The translations under genes were made by a program, and so were the position numbers. From NCBI GenBank assembly GCA_963978545.1, contig OZ021723.1:10707593-10771592 (forward strand): a stretch of DNA of 64,000 bases, read 5' to 3'. Below, one piece after another: positions 47,923-60,153 of the stretch (position 1 is the first letter of the stretch; the number at the start of each line of letters is the position of its first letter). The notes below the pieces were generated by a model, which was given only the letters and a program-made list of their open reading frames with translations, did not search any database and was not told where the DNA came from. This DNA is from Linyphia triangularis (lineage: Eukaryota > Arthropoda > Arachnida > Araneae > Linyphiidae).

Positions 47923-48200
47923 ATATGCATTTTTGTAATATGCAATTTTGCTGTTTCTATATTGTATTCTACATCGTGTTATTCATCATTTCGTGTATTT
48001 TCTGTTATGTATACGAATTCTATTTCTATATGAGTTTATATATACATTTTTAATCGACCGATCCTGTTGGGTCTTGAACCTGTTATTGGCCTTAAAATTT
48101 GTATTTGTATATTTAGTACATAAAGTAAAAGGCTATACGTTGTCACTGTCCACCATCGAGGTGAAGAAATCAATGCTGCTATTCCAAAATACCTTAAAAT
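47923..48200. other. No gene seen
   Basis: AT-rich. A frame of 94 codons (47948-48232) runs into the neighbouring SINE and has no recognised domain. Confidence 0.4.
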
Positions 48201-48214
48201 CCAACGTCTCAAAA

Positions 48215-48378
48215 GCCGACCAAACTGTGTAGTGGCTAGCTTCTAGACCACGAGGTTGCGGGTTCCGTGTAAGGCATGGGTGTTTGTAAATGTATGTTGG
48301 CTTGTCTAATGACGAAAGTTTCGGCCTCATTATAGCCCTCGTGTTGCTGACGGAGCCAGATAATCTGAATACAACCAA
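48215..48378 (+). mobile_element. SINE1 copy e, degenerate
   Basis: Shortened tRNA head (GCCGACCAAACTGTGTAGTG, deletion before CTTCTAGACC) but normal body. Perfect 14-bp duplication CCAACGTCTCAAAA at 48201-48214 and 48379-48392. Confidence 0.88.
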
Positions 48379-48392
48379 CCAACGTCTCAAAA

Positions 48393-49067
48393 ATTCATTT
48401 ATGCATTTGTTGCCACTATAGAGCAGATATCAGTTATTCTACAGATTATATAGATAACAGATTAACTAGGGTGATCTGTTCAAGTGCAGTAAATTGTTTC
48501 ATTTCTCATATTACCTAGGTAAACTGCAAATTACCTATATAATCTGCACATTACCTACTAGGCACTCGTTAAAGTGAAATTAAGATCTTTTCTGGAACAA
48601 CAGTAACAATTCTGCACGCTTAAACTAACAGATAAAGTTAATATATTTATTTTTCGATGTCTTAAGAATCAAGTTAATACAATCAAACAATCAAATTAGT
48701 TGATTAAATCAATCACCGATCGATTAAAAAAAACTTTAATACAAAGAATAAAACGGTTTAAAATATTATTACAACTAAGGAAATTAGCATAATGTTATTT
48801 ATTTTTCAAATTAGTTAATAGAATCAATCATCATTCAAACGTTTTAACTTGAACGTTACGGAAACCGTTAATGTGCGTAGGTAAAATGCGTAGGAAACCC
48901 CTGTTCCCGCACGTTAACCGAACATATCAGTTAATCTACTGATTAACCAGTTAATGTGCACATTAACGGCTTTCAAGTATTAACGTTAACACATGCACTC
49001 TGTGTACACCTCTGCTTTGAGCCTTTATGATATTGCAGGAGTATTTATTGCATGACTATTTTATGTA
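48393..49067. other. No gene seen
   Basis: Contains loosely repeated words with AATCA / GTTAATC and CTGATTAACCAGTTAATGTG near 48940. No element defined. Confidence 0.4.
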
Positions 49068-50092
49068 CAGGGTGTTCAGGATCCCCACGGTCCTTGAAAG
49101 TCCTTACATTTTTTTTTTTATTATGATATTTGGTCCTTGAAAGTCCTTAAAAAAACGGATCAGTTCCTTGAAAGTCCTTGAATTTTTTTTGATGATATTT
49201 GGTCCTTGAAAGTCCTTAAAAAAAACGGATCAGTTCCTTGAAAGTCCTTGAATTTTTTTTTGATGATATTTGGTCCTTGAAAGTCCTTAAAAAAACGGAT
49301 CAGTTCCCTTGAAAGTCCTTGAATTTTTTTTGATGATATTTGGTCCTTGAAAGTCCTTAAAAATAACGGATCAGTTCCTTGAAAGTCCTTGAATTTTTTT
49401 TTTGATGATATTTGGTCCTTGAAAGTCCTTAAAAAAAGGATCAGTTCCTTGAAAGTCCTTGAATTTTTTTTTTATGATATTTGGTCCTTAAAAGTCCTTA
49501 AAAAAACGGATCAGTTCCTTGAAAGTCCTTGAATTTTTTTTGATGATATTTGGTCCTTGAAAGTCCTTAAAGAAACGGATAAGTTCCTTGAAAGTCCTTA
49601 AAAAAATTTGATGATATTTGGTCCTGAAAGTCCTTAAAAAACGGATTAAGTTCCTTGAAAGTCCTTAAAAAAATTTTATGATATTTGGTCCTTAAAAGTC
49701 CTTAAAAAAACGGATCAGTTCCTTGAAAGTCCTTGAATTTTTTTTGATGATATTTGGTCCTTGAAAGTCCTTAAAAAAAACGGATCAGTTCCTTGAAAGT
49801 CCTTGAATTTTTTTTTGATGATATTTGGTCCTTGAAAGTCCTTAAAAAAACGGATAAGTTCCTTGAAAGTCCTTAAAAAAATTTTGATGATATTTGGTCC
49901 TTGAAAGTCCTTAAAAAACGGATTAAGTTCCTTGAAAGTCCTTGAATTTTTAAGCGACCACCCATAATCTCCGTTTTTTTCGCCTCCATTTTGTATTTTC
50001 ATGTCCAAAGTATGTAATTTTATAGTCCTTTAATTTTCTTAAAAGTCCTGGAAAGTCCTTGACTTTGTTTCTTTAATAAGAGTAAGTCCCTG
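49068..50092. mobile_element. CAGGG-ended element filled with ~70-bp repeats
   Basis: Starts CAGGGTGTTCAGGATCCCCA then CGGTCCTTGAAAGTCC and ends GTAAGTCCCTG: inverted CAGGG/CCCTG. In other animals, elements with CAGGGTTCCCAC..GTCCTTGAAA ends are known as hAT-like transposons. Inside are 13-14 units of about 70 bp, each two half-units: TCCTTGAAAGTCCTTAAAAA+ACGGATCAG and TCCTTGAAAGTCCTTGAATT+T(n)GATGATATTTGG. No 8-bp duplication visible. The KDFQG-repeat frame on the minus strand is an artefact. Confidence 0.65.
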
Positions 50093-51043
50093 CAATTATA
50101 ATTCAGCTTTTAAAAAACTGTGAAACAAACTCTTCAGAAATTCAAAATTTGACCTGTATATACTCGAAGAAAGGAGAAGGGTGTAAGATAGGAAAAATAA
50201 CTATTTCGAACTATCTTTTTCTTTATGTCATACCATTTTCCCTCGATCATATTCATTAAATTATAATCACTCCAGGGAGATTATAGTTAAAGTTCACTTT
50301 TCAGAAAGAATTATTTCAAAAACATGTTATTTTTTTCTTACGCCAAATCATGTCTTTGACAATAGTAGTGTAAGTATAGAAAATAATAGTATGGCATAAG
50401 AAATAGAAAAATATTTCGAGATAGTTATTTTTCTTCTTATGCCCTACCATTTTCCTTTTCTTCGAATATATACAGGTCAAATTTCAGGTCATTCTGTTAA
50501 TTTTTTCTTACATCTTCTTGAAAGTTGAACTTTAATTATAAACAACCTGTTAATCGGTATTTTTATACCAATTTACCAACTTTTTTTGAGACCAACGGAC
50601 CCAGTAAAAGTTGAGTTAACTATCGTCCATTGGTCAACACGTGCAAAAACTTTGAGCTCACATAAACCTATTGTTAAATGTGATAAACAGTCATTTTCGA
50701 ACCCATTTCTTCTTAACAACGACTGATTTGTGAACACGTTGATATTCTAAAAATATTGTATCAACGAAAAGGTAATTTGGGAGGAAATGAAACACTTGCC
50801 AATTACGCCAACTTCCTCCTCCGCATCAAATTGGTCCTCTTTTCATAATAACTGCTCCACTCATTGTGTCACGAGCAGATTTTTCAAAATCTATTTTCAG
50901 TTCAAGGATCCGGACTCTTTTCCAGAAGTGCACTCACGTTTGCTATTTCTGGGAGTTTGAGGGGGGGGGGGGGGCTTCCTGTGTTTAACCACGGGTGAGG
51001 TTAGGAGTGTGCGAAAATCGATTGACGACTCATTATAAGTAAT
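50093..51043. other. No gene; inverted short repeat
   Basis: Around 50150-50520 related words face each other: TATACTCGAAGAAAGGAGAA versus TTTTCTTCGAATATATACAG, with ATAACTATTT..CTTATG in between. This suggests a decayed foldback repeat of about 370 bp. A G run is at 50962-50974. Confidence 0.45.
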
Positions 51044-51044
51044 A

Positions 51045-51704
51045 GACTGAGAGGCGACTGCAATTTTTGGACCCCATCGAACATCATTCTGAATTTTTTT
51101 ATAGAAATTGGAGAAAAGTGAGTAGATTACGAATCCACTGGTCTGCCGTGGCAAAAATGGCCGAAACTGGTCAAAAATCGACTTTTAATAAGTTGAACTA
51201 AATCCAATTGCCATATGCGCCATAACTTGCCAAATAATGGGCATTTTTTTTTTAATTGGTAACCCTCACTCTTTAATTTTCAATTAAAAAGGTTGCAGAC
51301 GATTCAGATATCTGGCGACGGTCTACTTGCATCTATTAAAAGGGAGCCAGGTAAGCAATAAACATTACATCACTGATGACGTAACTGATGTCGCCAATTT
51401 GGCTTACTTTTAAAAGACACAAGTTTTCCGAGCCAGAGATCAGAAATCGTTTGCGCTTTTTCTCATTGAAAATGAAAATGAAGTGGGTTGCCAGACGAAA
51501 AAGTTTGTTCGCTTTTTGGCAAGTTATGACATATTTGGCAATCGGATTTTAGTTCAACTCATTCCAAGTCGATTTTTGATCAGTTTCGGCCATTTTTGCC
51601 ATGGCAGACCAGTGGATTCGTAATATATTCACTTTTTTCCAATTCCTATAAAAAATTCAGAATGATGTTCGATGGGATCCAAAAATTGCAGTCGCCTCTC
51701 GGAC
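51045..51704. mobile_element. Foldback element FB3
   Basis: 660 bp, ends GACTGAGAGGCGACTGCAAT and the inverse (GTCGCCTCTCGGAC). TA is on the left only; the right reads TT. Centre ATGACGTAACTGATG. Length within 3 bp of FB1 and FB2. Confidence 0.88.
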
Positions 51705-51837
51705 TTTTAGATCTTGGATCAGAAGTCATATTGTTAAAAATTAAACATTTTAAGCAGAGTACGGCAAATTTTTAATACAAAAAATTGGTTTTGGAAAGTA
51801 TTGCTATTTGGCCAATTTAATGCTTGTAATTTTTCTT

Positions 51838-52711
<874 letters not shown>

Positions 52712-53334
52712 TATAGTTTTATATAGTGATGTCCAGCCGAAATTACAGAAAGACGGTGAAATTGAATCTTTGTAAAAAGAGGTCTCACCGTTACAAATTT
52801 TTAAATTTTAAGCAAAGTTGTCGAATTTTAATAAAAAAAGTTACCATAGGAATATGTCATTTGGTTGAATAAATACTTATATATAGGAGTTTTGGGTAAA
52901 AATTAAAGAATGACGGTAAAATTGGATCTGGGCTTAAAAGGGCTCAAAAATTTTAAGCAAAATTTGTCAAATTTTATCGTGAAAAGCTATTATAGAAAAA
53001 TGTTGCTATTTTTGCGAAATAATATTTTTATATAGTAGAGTCTTGAGCCAAAATTAAAGAACAGTCAAGAATAAATGAGTTTGAATTTTTTATATAGGTT
53101 AAATATAACTTACATAATATATTGAGATTAGAATTTAGTAAAAGAAATATAATCTCTGTTTGCTTTTTAATTTTAAACAATCTATCAATTTTATTTTTGA
53201 GAAAAATCTCTTTTCTTACAATGATTTTGAATTTTAAAAAACAGTTATTAAAATAACAGGAGGTTTATTAATCTCAGTTTAATATGTATGTTATGTGCTA
53301 CAACTTCATAAGGAAATTAATGGTGGGCCTCTAC
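52712..53334. other. No gene; diverged short direct repeats
   Basis: Loose ~170-bp repeats at 52720-53060 (words GCCGAAATTACAGAAAGACG / AAATTAAAGAATGACGGT / AAATTAAAGAACAGTC, followed each time by 'AATTTTAAGCAAA'). Confidence 0.5.
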
Positions 53335-53336
53335 TA

Positions 53337-53570
53337 TACTAAACTTCAACTTAACTAGACATCACTTAGACGATAGATCGTCACAGTGCTCATAGGTATT
53401 TAATCCATTTTGGCGGAGTGAAAGCATAATGTTCGCCAAACCACAACCCTGTAGAGAACTATAAGGTTTGGCGAGAATTATGTCTTCACTCCGCCAAAAT
53501 GGATTAAATACCTATGAGCACTGTGACGATCTATCGTCAAAGTGATGTCTAGTTAAGTTGAAGTTTAGTA
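53337..53570. mobile_element. MITE family A, basic copy (A5)
   Basis: 234 bp with TA flanks, one left and one right arm. Confidence 0.9.
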
Positions 53571-53631
53571 TAGATAGTTAAAAAAGGCGCATATATATGT
53601 AACATCTAATTTTTGGCTAGAAATTAAAGTA

Positions 53632-53805
53632 CAGTCAAACCCGGTTAACGTGAAGTCGATTGGGCCACTGAAATTGTTCGCTTTGACCAAATTTCATCTT
53701 AAACACATAAATTAACTTTAAGTTTTAAGTAAGCGAGGAAATGTGTTTACTTCGTGTTAAAAGGGATTTTATGTTAAGCGATTTCACGTTTACGATGCTT
53801 GACTG
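53632..53805. mobile_element. Small pogo/Tigger-like MITE P4
   Basis: 174 bp, TA on both sides, ends CAGTCAAACCCGGTTAACGT and inverse ACGTTTACGATGCTTGACTG. Not coding. Confidence 0.75.
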
Positions 53806-53807
53806 TA

Positions 53808-54655
53808 ATACATCAATGAAAGAACAAAACAAAAAAAAAATCCCATCGATTCATTTTTTTAATATTTTCACTGCCCCTTGTTTAATTTCTGCTATTTGTT
53901 AAATATTTAATCCCTTAATCTTTAATTATTATGCTCTACATACTCCGATCTTAACTTTAAACATTTTCTCGAAAACTAGAAAACCCTTACCTCTCAGCCG
54001 CATTCAAATTATTTAATTTGTCGTCATTCTGGAAATGCTAATTTTCAAGGTGAGAAATGTGCCCCGGAATCGGAGTTAGTCTGCACTACACGCATTAATA
54101 AGGTAATAACCTGACTTTCAATGTTGTAACAATGCAAGGCGAAAACCTAATGGTGATTGGCTGTGTCTCGAATGCTTTCTGCATAATAGCCTAATACATA
54201 TTAATGCATCCCAAAAGTTATTTTATGTTAATACCCATTGTTGGATTCAAAAAATTTAAAATCTAAATCCTTCTGACTCGAATCACTTTCCAAAACATTT
54301 GATAAACAAAAGATCTTGACAGGACACTTATTAAACAGAAGAACAAAGTCTGTTATCATATGACAGAAAATCTTTACTTTTTAAAACTTTTTAGAACGAC
54401 ATATTTTTTACAAACCGAAAAACAGAATTCTAAATATCAATCGTTTGCTTGTTGCCATACTTGACGAGTAATTAAAACTTAAACAGAATTAAATTGTTCA
54501 CATTAAATAATTCTTTAAGAATAGAGTTTATTCATATGACGTCATTGTGTTCGCAACACCCATAGGTTGATCCTACAAAGATGGGTCGTTTATCTATCGT
54601 CAGTATTCTTTCCATCTAATTCATGTCCGATATCATTCAGGTTTCATGAGGTAGT
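53808..54655. other. No gene seen
   Basis: AT-rich. 54050-54190 is GC-richer and carries one GGTGATTGGCTG (CCAAT-type) word. Nothing else assignable. Confidence 0.4.
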
Positions 54656-54657
54656 TA

Positions 54658-54896
54658 TACTAAACTCCAACTTAACTTGACATCACTAGACGGTAGATCT
54701 TCCCCTTGCTCACAGGCAAATAATCCATTTCAGCGGAGTGAAGTCGTAATTCTCGCCAAACCTTATAGCCTTTTGTTCTCTACAGGGTTGTGGTTTGGCG
54801 AACATTATGCTTTCACGCCGCCAAAATGGATTAAATACTTATGAGCACTGTGAGGATCTACCGTCTAGTGATGTCAAGTTAAGTTGAAGTTTAGTA
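54658..54896. mobile_element. MITE family A, basic copy (A6), reversed
   Basis: 239 bp, TA flanks. The centre is in the opposite sense to the other copies (CCTTATAGCCTTTTGTTCTC), so this copy is inserted in reverse. Confidence 0.88.
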
Positions 54897-54904
54897 TAGT
54901 AAGA

Positions 54905-55627
54905 TATAAATAGTTTATATAATATATAAAAGCCAATACTCACATTCAGTCAATCACTAATTCTCATACTTTCCATTTACTGATACTTCTACCTTCTCAA
55001 ACTTTCCACATATACACAATTTTGGGATTTGGTACAAATGTCAATACGGACAAACATAGAAAAAGTAAGCTATTCCAATCTTAAATAGCCGACCAAACGG
55101 TATACTGGTTAGCGTGCTAGCTTCTAGACCGCAAGGTTGCGGGTTCGAGTCCCGTGTTAGGCATGAGTGTTTGTAAATGTATGTTGGCTTGTCTAATGAC
55201 GAATGTTTTGGCGCATTATAGGCCTCGTGTTGCTGACGGCGCCAGATAATCTGAAAACAACCAACAACCAATCTTAAATAAACTACTTTTAAAGGTATGA
55301 AACTTTGCAAAGGAAGAATGTCCTAATATCCCACTTTCACTGTTGTCATAACTCGGTATGTTGGTACAAATGTTAATTAGGGATATAAAAAAAAAAATCT
55401 ATTGCGATCTCGAAGGACCAACTTTGACGATCAAGAAATGGTTAACGTTCCAAAATATCGTGAAATGTTTCACTTCCAATGTCTCACTTCCAAATGTCAA
55501 CTTGATAGACCAACTTTTAGGGGGCTCGAAATGAAATGAAATTTTCCGAATATGAAATGCATTAATGTCTTTTGATTGCTAAAATGTACATGGTAAAATT
55601 TCGTAGAGAAGCACTGGTATTCAGCTA
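54905..55627 (+). mobile_element. Helitron H5 with nested SINE
   Basis: The 3' end TTTCGTAGAGAAGCACTGGT then ATTCAGCTAG|T matches the H2 terminus. The 5' portion (CACTCAC-like words, GGGATTTGGTACAAATGTCA, AGAAAAAGTAAGCTATTCC) matches the palindrome arm at 43120-43740. The left end is not exactly defined. SINE1 copy f is inserted at 55088-55267. Confidence 0.6.
55088..55267 (+). mobile_element. SINE1 copy f, best copy
   Basis: 180 bp with a perfect 13-bp duplication CCAATCTTAAATA (55075-55087, 55268-55280). The tRNA-like head contains the A-box TATAGTGGTTAGCG-type sequence (here TATACTGGTTAGCG) and an exact B-box GGTTCGAGTCC. The tRNA-like part resembles Asp/Glu-type tRNAs. Body ATGTATGTTGGCTTGTCTAA .. 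GCTGACGGCGCCAGATAATC, tail GAAAACAACCAAC. Six copies in the window. Confidence 0.92.
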
Positions 55628-55704
55628 GTGTAGTAATACATAATCTCTGATCAAAATCTTACCCTAAAAGCTTCGTCGTCACTCCATAAGAATTTCTAAG
55701 TTAA

Positions 55705-56436
55705 AGGTATTCATGTACGTTGGGAATCGCAAAAATTGACCCAAACAGGCATTTTTGTTTTTTCATTCTAAAATGTTCTCCAATTCATTATCTTTAAAAT
55801 AATACCAATAACTTTCTTATAGTTAAAATACTTTTTTAATTACACGCAATTTCGTAAAGGTCGACGTTTAAAACATATTGGAAAAAAGAAAATGTCGAAA
55901 ACTTTGAACTCAATTTCTGGAGAACTGCTTTTCATTGTTGAGTGAATGTACTCCAACGGTGATATCTTAAGAGTTAATTAACTGATTTTTAAAATTTAAA
56001 CTGTATAATTTAGATAACATTTCAGAGCACGGGCTCTACCTGTTCACAAAAATTTTGGTTAAAAAAATAATTTTTTTATGTATTTTAGAATATTTTTATT
56101 TTTGGAAATTTTTTATTTTTTCTAGTATTTTTCATGTTAAATGTTAAAATTTAAAAAAATATTTAAGTTATGCATTATATTTTGCTTGGGCCAGTGTATC
56201 AATACTTCGTCTTTAATTTCCAGTAAGAAATTTGTTTCAAAATTAATTAGGTATTATTTTATCATCGTTGAAATTAGGCCTTAATTAGTGAATTAAAATT
56301 CAATTAATTAAATAAATATTTTATTTTTTTTACTTTTTATTACTACAAATACATTACATTTTTTGCTCTTGTAATTCTCAGAAAAATTTGACACCCTGGC
56401 ATAAGAAAAAAAAATTGTCCAACGTATATATATACC
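55705..56436 (+). mobile_element. TTAA-flanked MITE, family T3, diverged copy c
   Basis: TTAA at 55701-55704 and 56437-56440. Ends AGGTATTCATGTACGTTGGG and CCAACGTATATATATACC. Interior words shared with T3a/b (TCTTTAAAATAATACCA, ACTCCAACGGTGATAT), but much more substituted: an older insertion. Confidence 0.7.
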
Positions 56437-56440
56437 TTAA

Positions 56441-57097
56441 TATTTAAACCGAACTACATTTTTATACCCTCTGATGTTCCTACAGACATATTTAAAAAAA
56501 AAATCAATTAAATATAATGAGAAAAGAAATATAATGTCCCATGAGCAAATCAGAGCACCTCATACATGTGCCTTCGCATGTTTATTCCATATAGATATAG
56601 GCTATTTTTTTATATATACATGCCAAAACAATTAAGTGACCTTTCGGAGATATTAACCAATCTTTCGGGATAGGGCCCTTTTATTAAGAGGCATTCCTGG
56701 TTCGTCCAACCCTGGCCCACAAAACTTTTTAATACCACGTGACTGCTCGGGACCAATCGGGGAAGAAAAATCGGTCGAATAGAGCGAGGAATGCTGATGT
56801 CAGGACAAATATATATATATATATAAAAAAAAAAAAAAACGTCGACGATGGAAAGCCTGAGTTGCGATCAATACTCAACTTGTCGTTGTCCGAGACGGAT
56901 GGGAACGCGGAGTTTAGTAGCATGTTTGGAATAGTTAGGAAGGTGGATTGCTTATTTTGTTGTTTTGCTGTCTATTTCGGAAGGGTCCTCTTCTTCAATG
57001 CAAATGTATGCGAAGAACGCGAACCTGGATGGCTTGGGTGTAAAGGGGAAAGGAATTTGCTCGTTCGATATCAATTAATTTTGCCAGTTTCTTTGTG

Positions 57098-57148
<51 letters not shown>
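56441..57148. other. No confirmed gene; 148-codon frame
   Basis: A plus-strand frame at 56739-57185 starts MTARDQSGKKNRSNRARNAD but crosses two (TA)n/A runs (IYIYI stretches) and has no recognised domain. Base composition at 56720-57080 is more balanced than its surroundings. (TA)n at 57099-57140. Confidence 0.35.
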
Positions 57149-57862
57149 TGTTACGAATTTCTGTATATTTGTAAATATTTCGTAGCATTAATTATGTAAA
57201 GAGATAAATTTCTGTACATTTCGCATAAGGCAGTGCAAGGGTTTGCTTTCCTGCAATGTGTGTCTTAATGCTTGATAACGAGTTTTACAGAGATAACGCA
57301 GGGAAGCGAGTTTTACAAGGAGCAGGGCATTTAACATTATGGTAATGGCAATCTCGCCAAATTGGCGAAATACAGCCAAGTTGGCGACGGTTTTGGCAAC
57401 TAATTTTTGTCGCCAAATTTGGCGAGAAAAAAGCGACATTTTCAGTCCCCATGTACATGTATAAGACTTTTCGACTACGATCTGGAAAGTTCTCCAAATA
57501 TCTACCTCTAGAAGTTTCAAGAAGGTTTGACTCCTATATAAGGCCGGCCGTGAGTTGAGTCAGTTAGTTGACTGGAATTACTGAGTTGAGATACTGAGTC
57601 TCAGTGAGCATTCAGAGTAGTTCTAAAGCGAACTGTATTGCATTGTCTTTTGCAGTGATTTTAGCAGTTGTGTTGTCAAGTTTTTTTACTGCTATTTAGT
57701 GCTCTATTGCTGTGAAAAGAGCTGTATTGAGTCTACTAGAACGAGAAGATCTGGAGTTGTAAGAGAATCTGCGAAGAGTTACATCGGAATAAATTTTTGC
57801 AAGTTTTGATCTGCTTTGACTTCAAATCTTTCGAACATTTTCCTTTCCGTGCTTAACTTTTG
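57149..57862 (+). mobile_element. LTR-like sequence, probably Gypsy-like
   Basis: Starts TGTTACGAATTTCTGTATAT. TATA box CCTATATAAGGC lies at about 57533 and polyadenylation signal AATAAA at 57788-57793, followed by GC-poor DNA ending near CCGTGCTTAAC. The first 35 bases align with the solo LTR start at 5796 (TGTTGCAC..CTGTATATATTGTAAATA). The right edge and target duplication are not defined; no second LTR or pol was found. Confidence 0.5.
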
Positions 57863-58245
57863 AAAATGAGTGTATATATAGTAAAAAAATTACTGGAAAA
57901 AGAAATAAAGAAGAAAAATATATAGAAGGAAAAAAAAAATAGAAGAAAACCAACAACCAAGTAGAGGAAACCCAGGATAAAGAGGCTGATCATTTCATCT
58001 GGGGGCACAATCAGCCGTAATATCAAAACAAAGCGCTTTATCTGTTATGGGACATACGACATTCGTCTCAAAGATAGTCCCGTTTTTACTCCGAAAGCGC
58101 TTTGAAAAGAAAGGAAATTAATAAAAAAGTAAAAATAAAATAAGAATTATTAAAAAAAAAAAAAAAAAGAGCTTAAGAAATAAAAGTGCAGCAAAGATCA
58201 GATAACGTACCTTTTTCATGATTCACGGCACAAGAAAGGACAATT
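57863..58245. other. No gene; A-rich with one GC-richer island
   Basis: 57965-58110 reads GGCTGATCATTTCATCTGGG .. and two inverse GCGCTTT words (AAAGCGCTTTATC at 58032, CCGAAAGCGCTTT at 58091). It could be internal retroelement debris. Confidence 0.35.
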
Positions 58246-58249
58246 TAAT

Positions 58250-58440
58250 GTCGATCGAATAACATTGCCAATTTCGCCATCTTGGCGGGGTTTTCTTACA
58301 ATGTAAAAATGATTGTCATAAATATCACTAAACTGACCATTTTTTATTTTAATGAGTGAATTTATGAAAATGGTAAATAACACCATAAATTTTAATACTG
58401 TGACCTACATAATAGTGTAATTGAAAGTTTGACCCCTAGT
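58250..58440 (+). mobile_element. Family B 3' fragment
   Basis: Diverged last ~190 bp of family B (GCCAATTTCGCCATCTTGGC .. AGTGTAATTGAAAGTTTGAC+CCCTAGT). Helitron H4 begins about 42 bp downstream. Confidence 0.55.
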
Positions 58441-58825
58441 TTTTTATTATTACGAAGCCTGTAATTTCGCTGTATTTGAGGACTAGCTGCGTGGCCCGTC
58501 GTTGACGGATAAACTCAGTTTTTGGTACTAAATAAAAGTAATATAAAAGTTTATCACCCCATTGTAAATTCATTCTTTGTTCGTTTTGTTCGGCATGTCT
58601 TAGCCGATCGGCTTCTAAACGAACGGCACGCCTCTCTGATGTTTCTCTACTCCTTACAGACTCCTGGCGTCGCCGTTGCGACGCTAATCTGTCCTCTGGG
58701 GAAATGTCCGGCTGCCGCGAAGTCGAAGCTTCTTGGTTGTCATTTTGTAATTCGTTCCTCTTTAAACGTTTTTGAAAAACTTTTTTGTCGATTTTGCTTA
58801 ATGATGGGCGTTTTTTTCTAGGCAT
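58436..58825 (-). pseudogene. Helitron protein N-terminal fragment
   Basis: Open frame from the ATG at 58825: MPRKKRPSLSKIDKKVFQKR, then a Ser/Gln-rich linker and an arginine-rich stretch with RRRQESVRSRETSERRAVRL and EADRLRHAEQNEQR. Repeated 'R(R/Q)..E(T/A)..ERR..RLEADR.RH' is characteristic of the N-terminus of arthropod Helitron Rep/helicase proteins, as I know them. The frame then jumps by internal deletion to the 3' non-coding end and runs past the Helitron terminus into host DNA, so the last ~14 residues are not Helitron sequence. Not functional. Confidence 0.65.
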
Positions 58826-59099
58826 TGTGAATGTCATTTGCGATTTTCAAAACAAACCAAACGAAGATTGTCATTCAGTTGCCATTCAGGAAATACTAAA
58901 TTGTGTCTGCTTAAAAACGCCAAAAAAAAAATTATTTCGGAAATTTTAAAACTCAATTAAAATTAAAAATATATCGCCTATTTTACTCCTGGTCGTTTAA
59001 TTAAGCGATATACCAAATTTCATCCTAATCCGTTAGGTAGTTTTTACGTGAAACGGTCCCCAAATCCGTGTGACAGAAAGTCAGTTTTATTTATATAGA
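58483..59099 (-). mobile_element. Compact Helitron H4, both ends present
   Basis: 617 bp on the minus strand: 5' end A|TCTATATAAATAAAACTGAC, 3' end with hairpin CCGTC-AAC-GACGG, then GCAGCTAG|T. It sits between A and T, as Helitrons do. It holds a single copy of the ~220-bp 5' region that is amplified in H1. It lacks Rep and helicase, so it is a non-autonomous derivative keeping only the N-terminal coding piece. Confidence 0.85.
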
Positions 59100-59655
59100 T
59101 GAGCAAACTTTAGCTTTTGTCAAAACTTGATAGTCAGTTCATTCCCAACAAGAGCTTATCGATAACTGAAAGTAAAATATACAGTGTGAAGGGGAAGGAG
59201 GTTCTGGCCGTAGAAAAGGCAGTAGAATACCTACCCCCCCCCCCCCATTACCATACTGAATACTGTACAGTATAAAAATAATTTCACTCTCTCTTTCCTT
59301 TATTACCAAAATATACTAAAAGATATATGTTATTTCACATCTGACGGACCATCACTAGTCGATAGCTGTTTATATTAATTGCACTTCAAACAAACAAAGC
59401 TCAGTTTTCTTCTGTTATAAGTTTATTATAATTCTTGTATATCGGGAGGAGAAGGTTTTTAGAACGACTTTTTACTCACAATGTCAATCAGAACAGCAAA
59501 AAAATTGAACACTAAAAAAATTTAATTGAATGCCACTTGCAAAGAATAAACTTTTTGTAATTTCGACAATGAAAAATAAAGCAGACGATAATTATAAGAA
59601 TTACAACCATGACGCGGCGTAAACAATATAAGTTAAGTATTCACAGTTAGTATTA
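59100..59655. other. No gene seen
   Basis: C run at 59234-59247. AT-rich, no element recognised. Confidence 0.4.
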
Positions 59656-59663
59656 ACAAATTT

Positions 59664-60145
59664 CAGTGGATCCCGTCACATGTTGACATCCACGGAAATG
59701 AATTGGCTGACACTCTTGCTAAGGAGGGACTAGAACACCCTGTCCTCTCTACTCAAGAACTCACATATCAAGAGTTATACTCAAAGAAAATTGCTCAAAA
59801 TAAAGCGAAATGGCATATACCTCCATCTCACGAATGGTATAAAGCCAAAAAGCCAGGACACTCCCTATCTCTTCCTTGTGATAGGCACACCAATACCCGT
59901 CTGTCCCGACTTGCTAGTGGTCACCTTAAAGGCCTAACATATTCCGGGGGAAGCAAAAATTTTCCTCTTTGCCCTAAATGCCAAAAAGAACAGGCATCAC
60001 CTCAGCACATTTTGGACTGCCTTGGACTGGACTGGGAGGACATTTATAACTGTCCACAACTAGTGTCAGACTTCATTAATGTCAATGGCTTCACTGATAT
60101 TGTCTGACTTAGTCAGACAAAAGAGAGATTAGAAACAACAACAAC
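59664..60145 (+). mobile_element. 5'-truncated I-like LINE, copy 2
   Basis: 482-bp 3' end with (AAC)n tail, flanked by the 8-bp duplication ACAAATTT (59656-59663, 60146-60153). Truncated inside the RNase H domain. About 95% identical to the corresponding part of copy 1 (21578-22387), so both are fairly recent. Confidence 0.85.
59665..60107 (+). pseudogene. LINE RNase H C-terminus and zinc knuckle
   Basis: Open from the truncation (FQWIPSHVDIHGNELADTLA) to a stop at 60105-60107; the first Met is at 59703. It keeps the last RNase H Asp region and the C-terminal CPKCQ..ASPQHILDC motif, ending NVNGFTDIV. Unlike copy 1 it has the intact GACTGGACTGG run. Two extra codons (RH) occur in CDRHTNTRLS versus CDTNTRLS. 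It lacks RT, endonuclease and most of RNase H, so no activity is expected. Confidence 0.82.
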
Positions 60146-60153
60146 ACAAATTT

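Noticed and set aside
49715..50008. Repeat protein with KDFQGPNIIKK units
   Set aside because: Translation of the ~70-bp repeat in the CAGGG element; frame breaks follow poly-A length changes.
56739..57185. 148-residue host protein
   Set aside because: The frame crosses (TA)n and poly-A runs, has no recognisable domain and no relation to the adjoining LTR-like sequence.
58032..58104. Rho-independent-type terminator hairpin
   Set aside because: The inverse GCGCTTT words are 60 bp apart in eukaryotic DNA with no associated gene.
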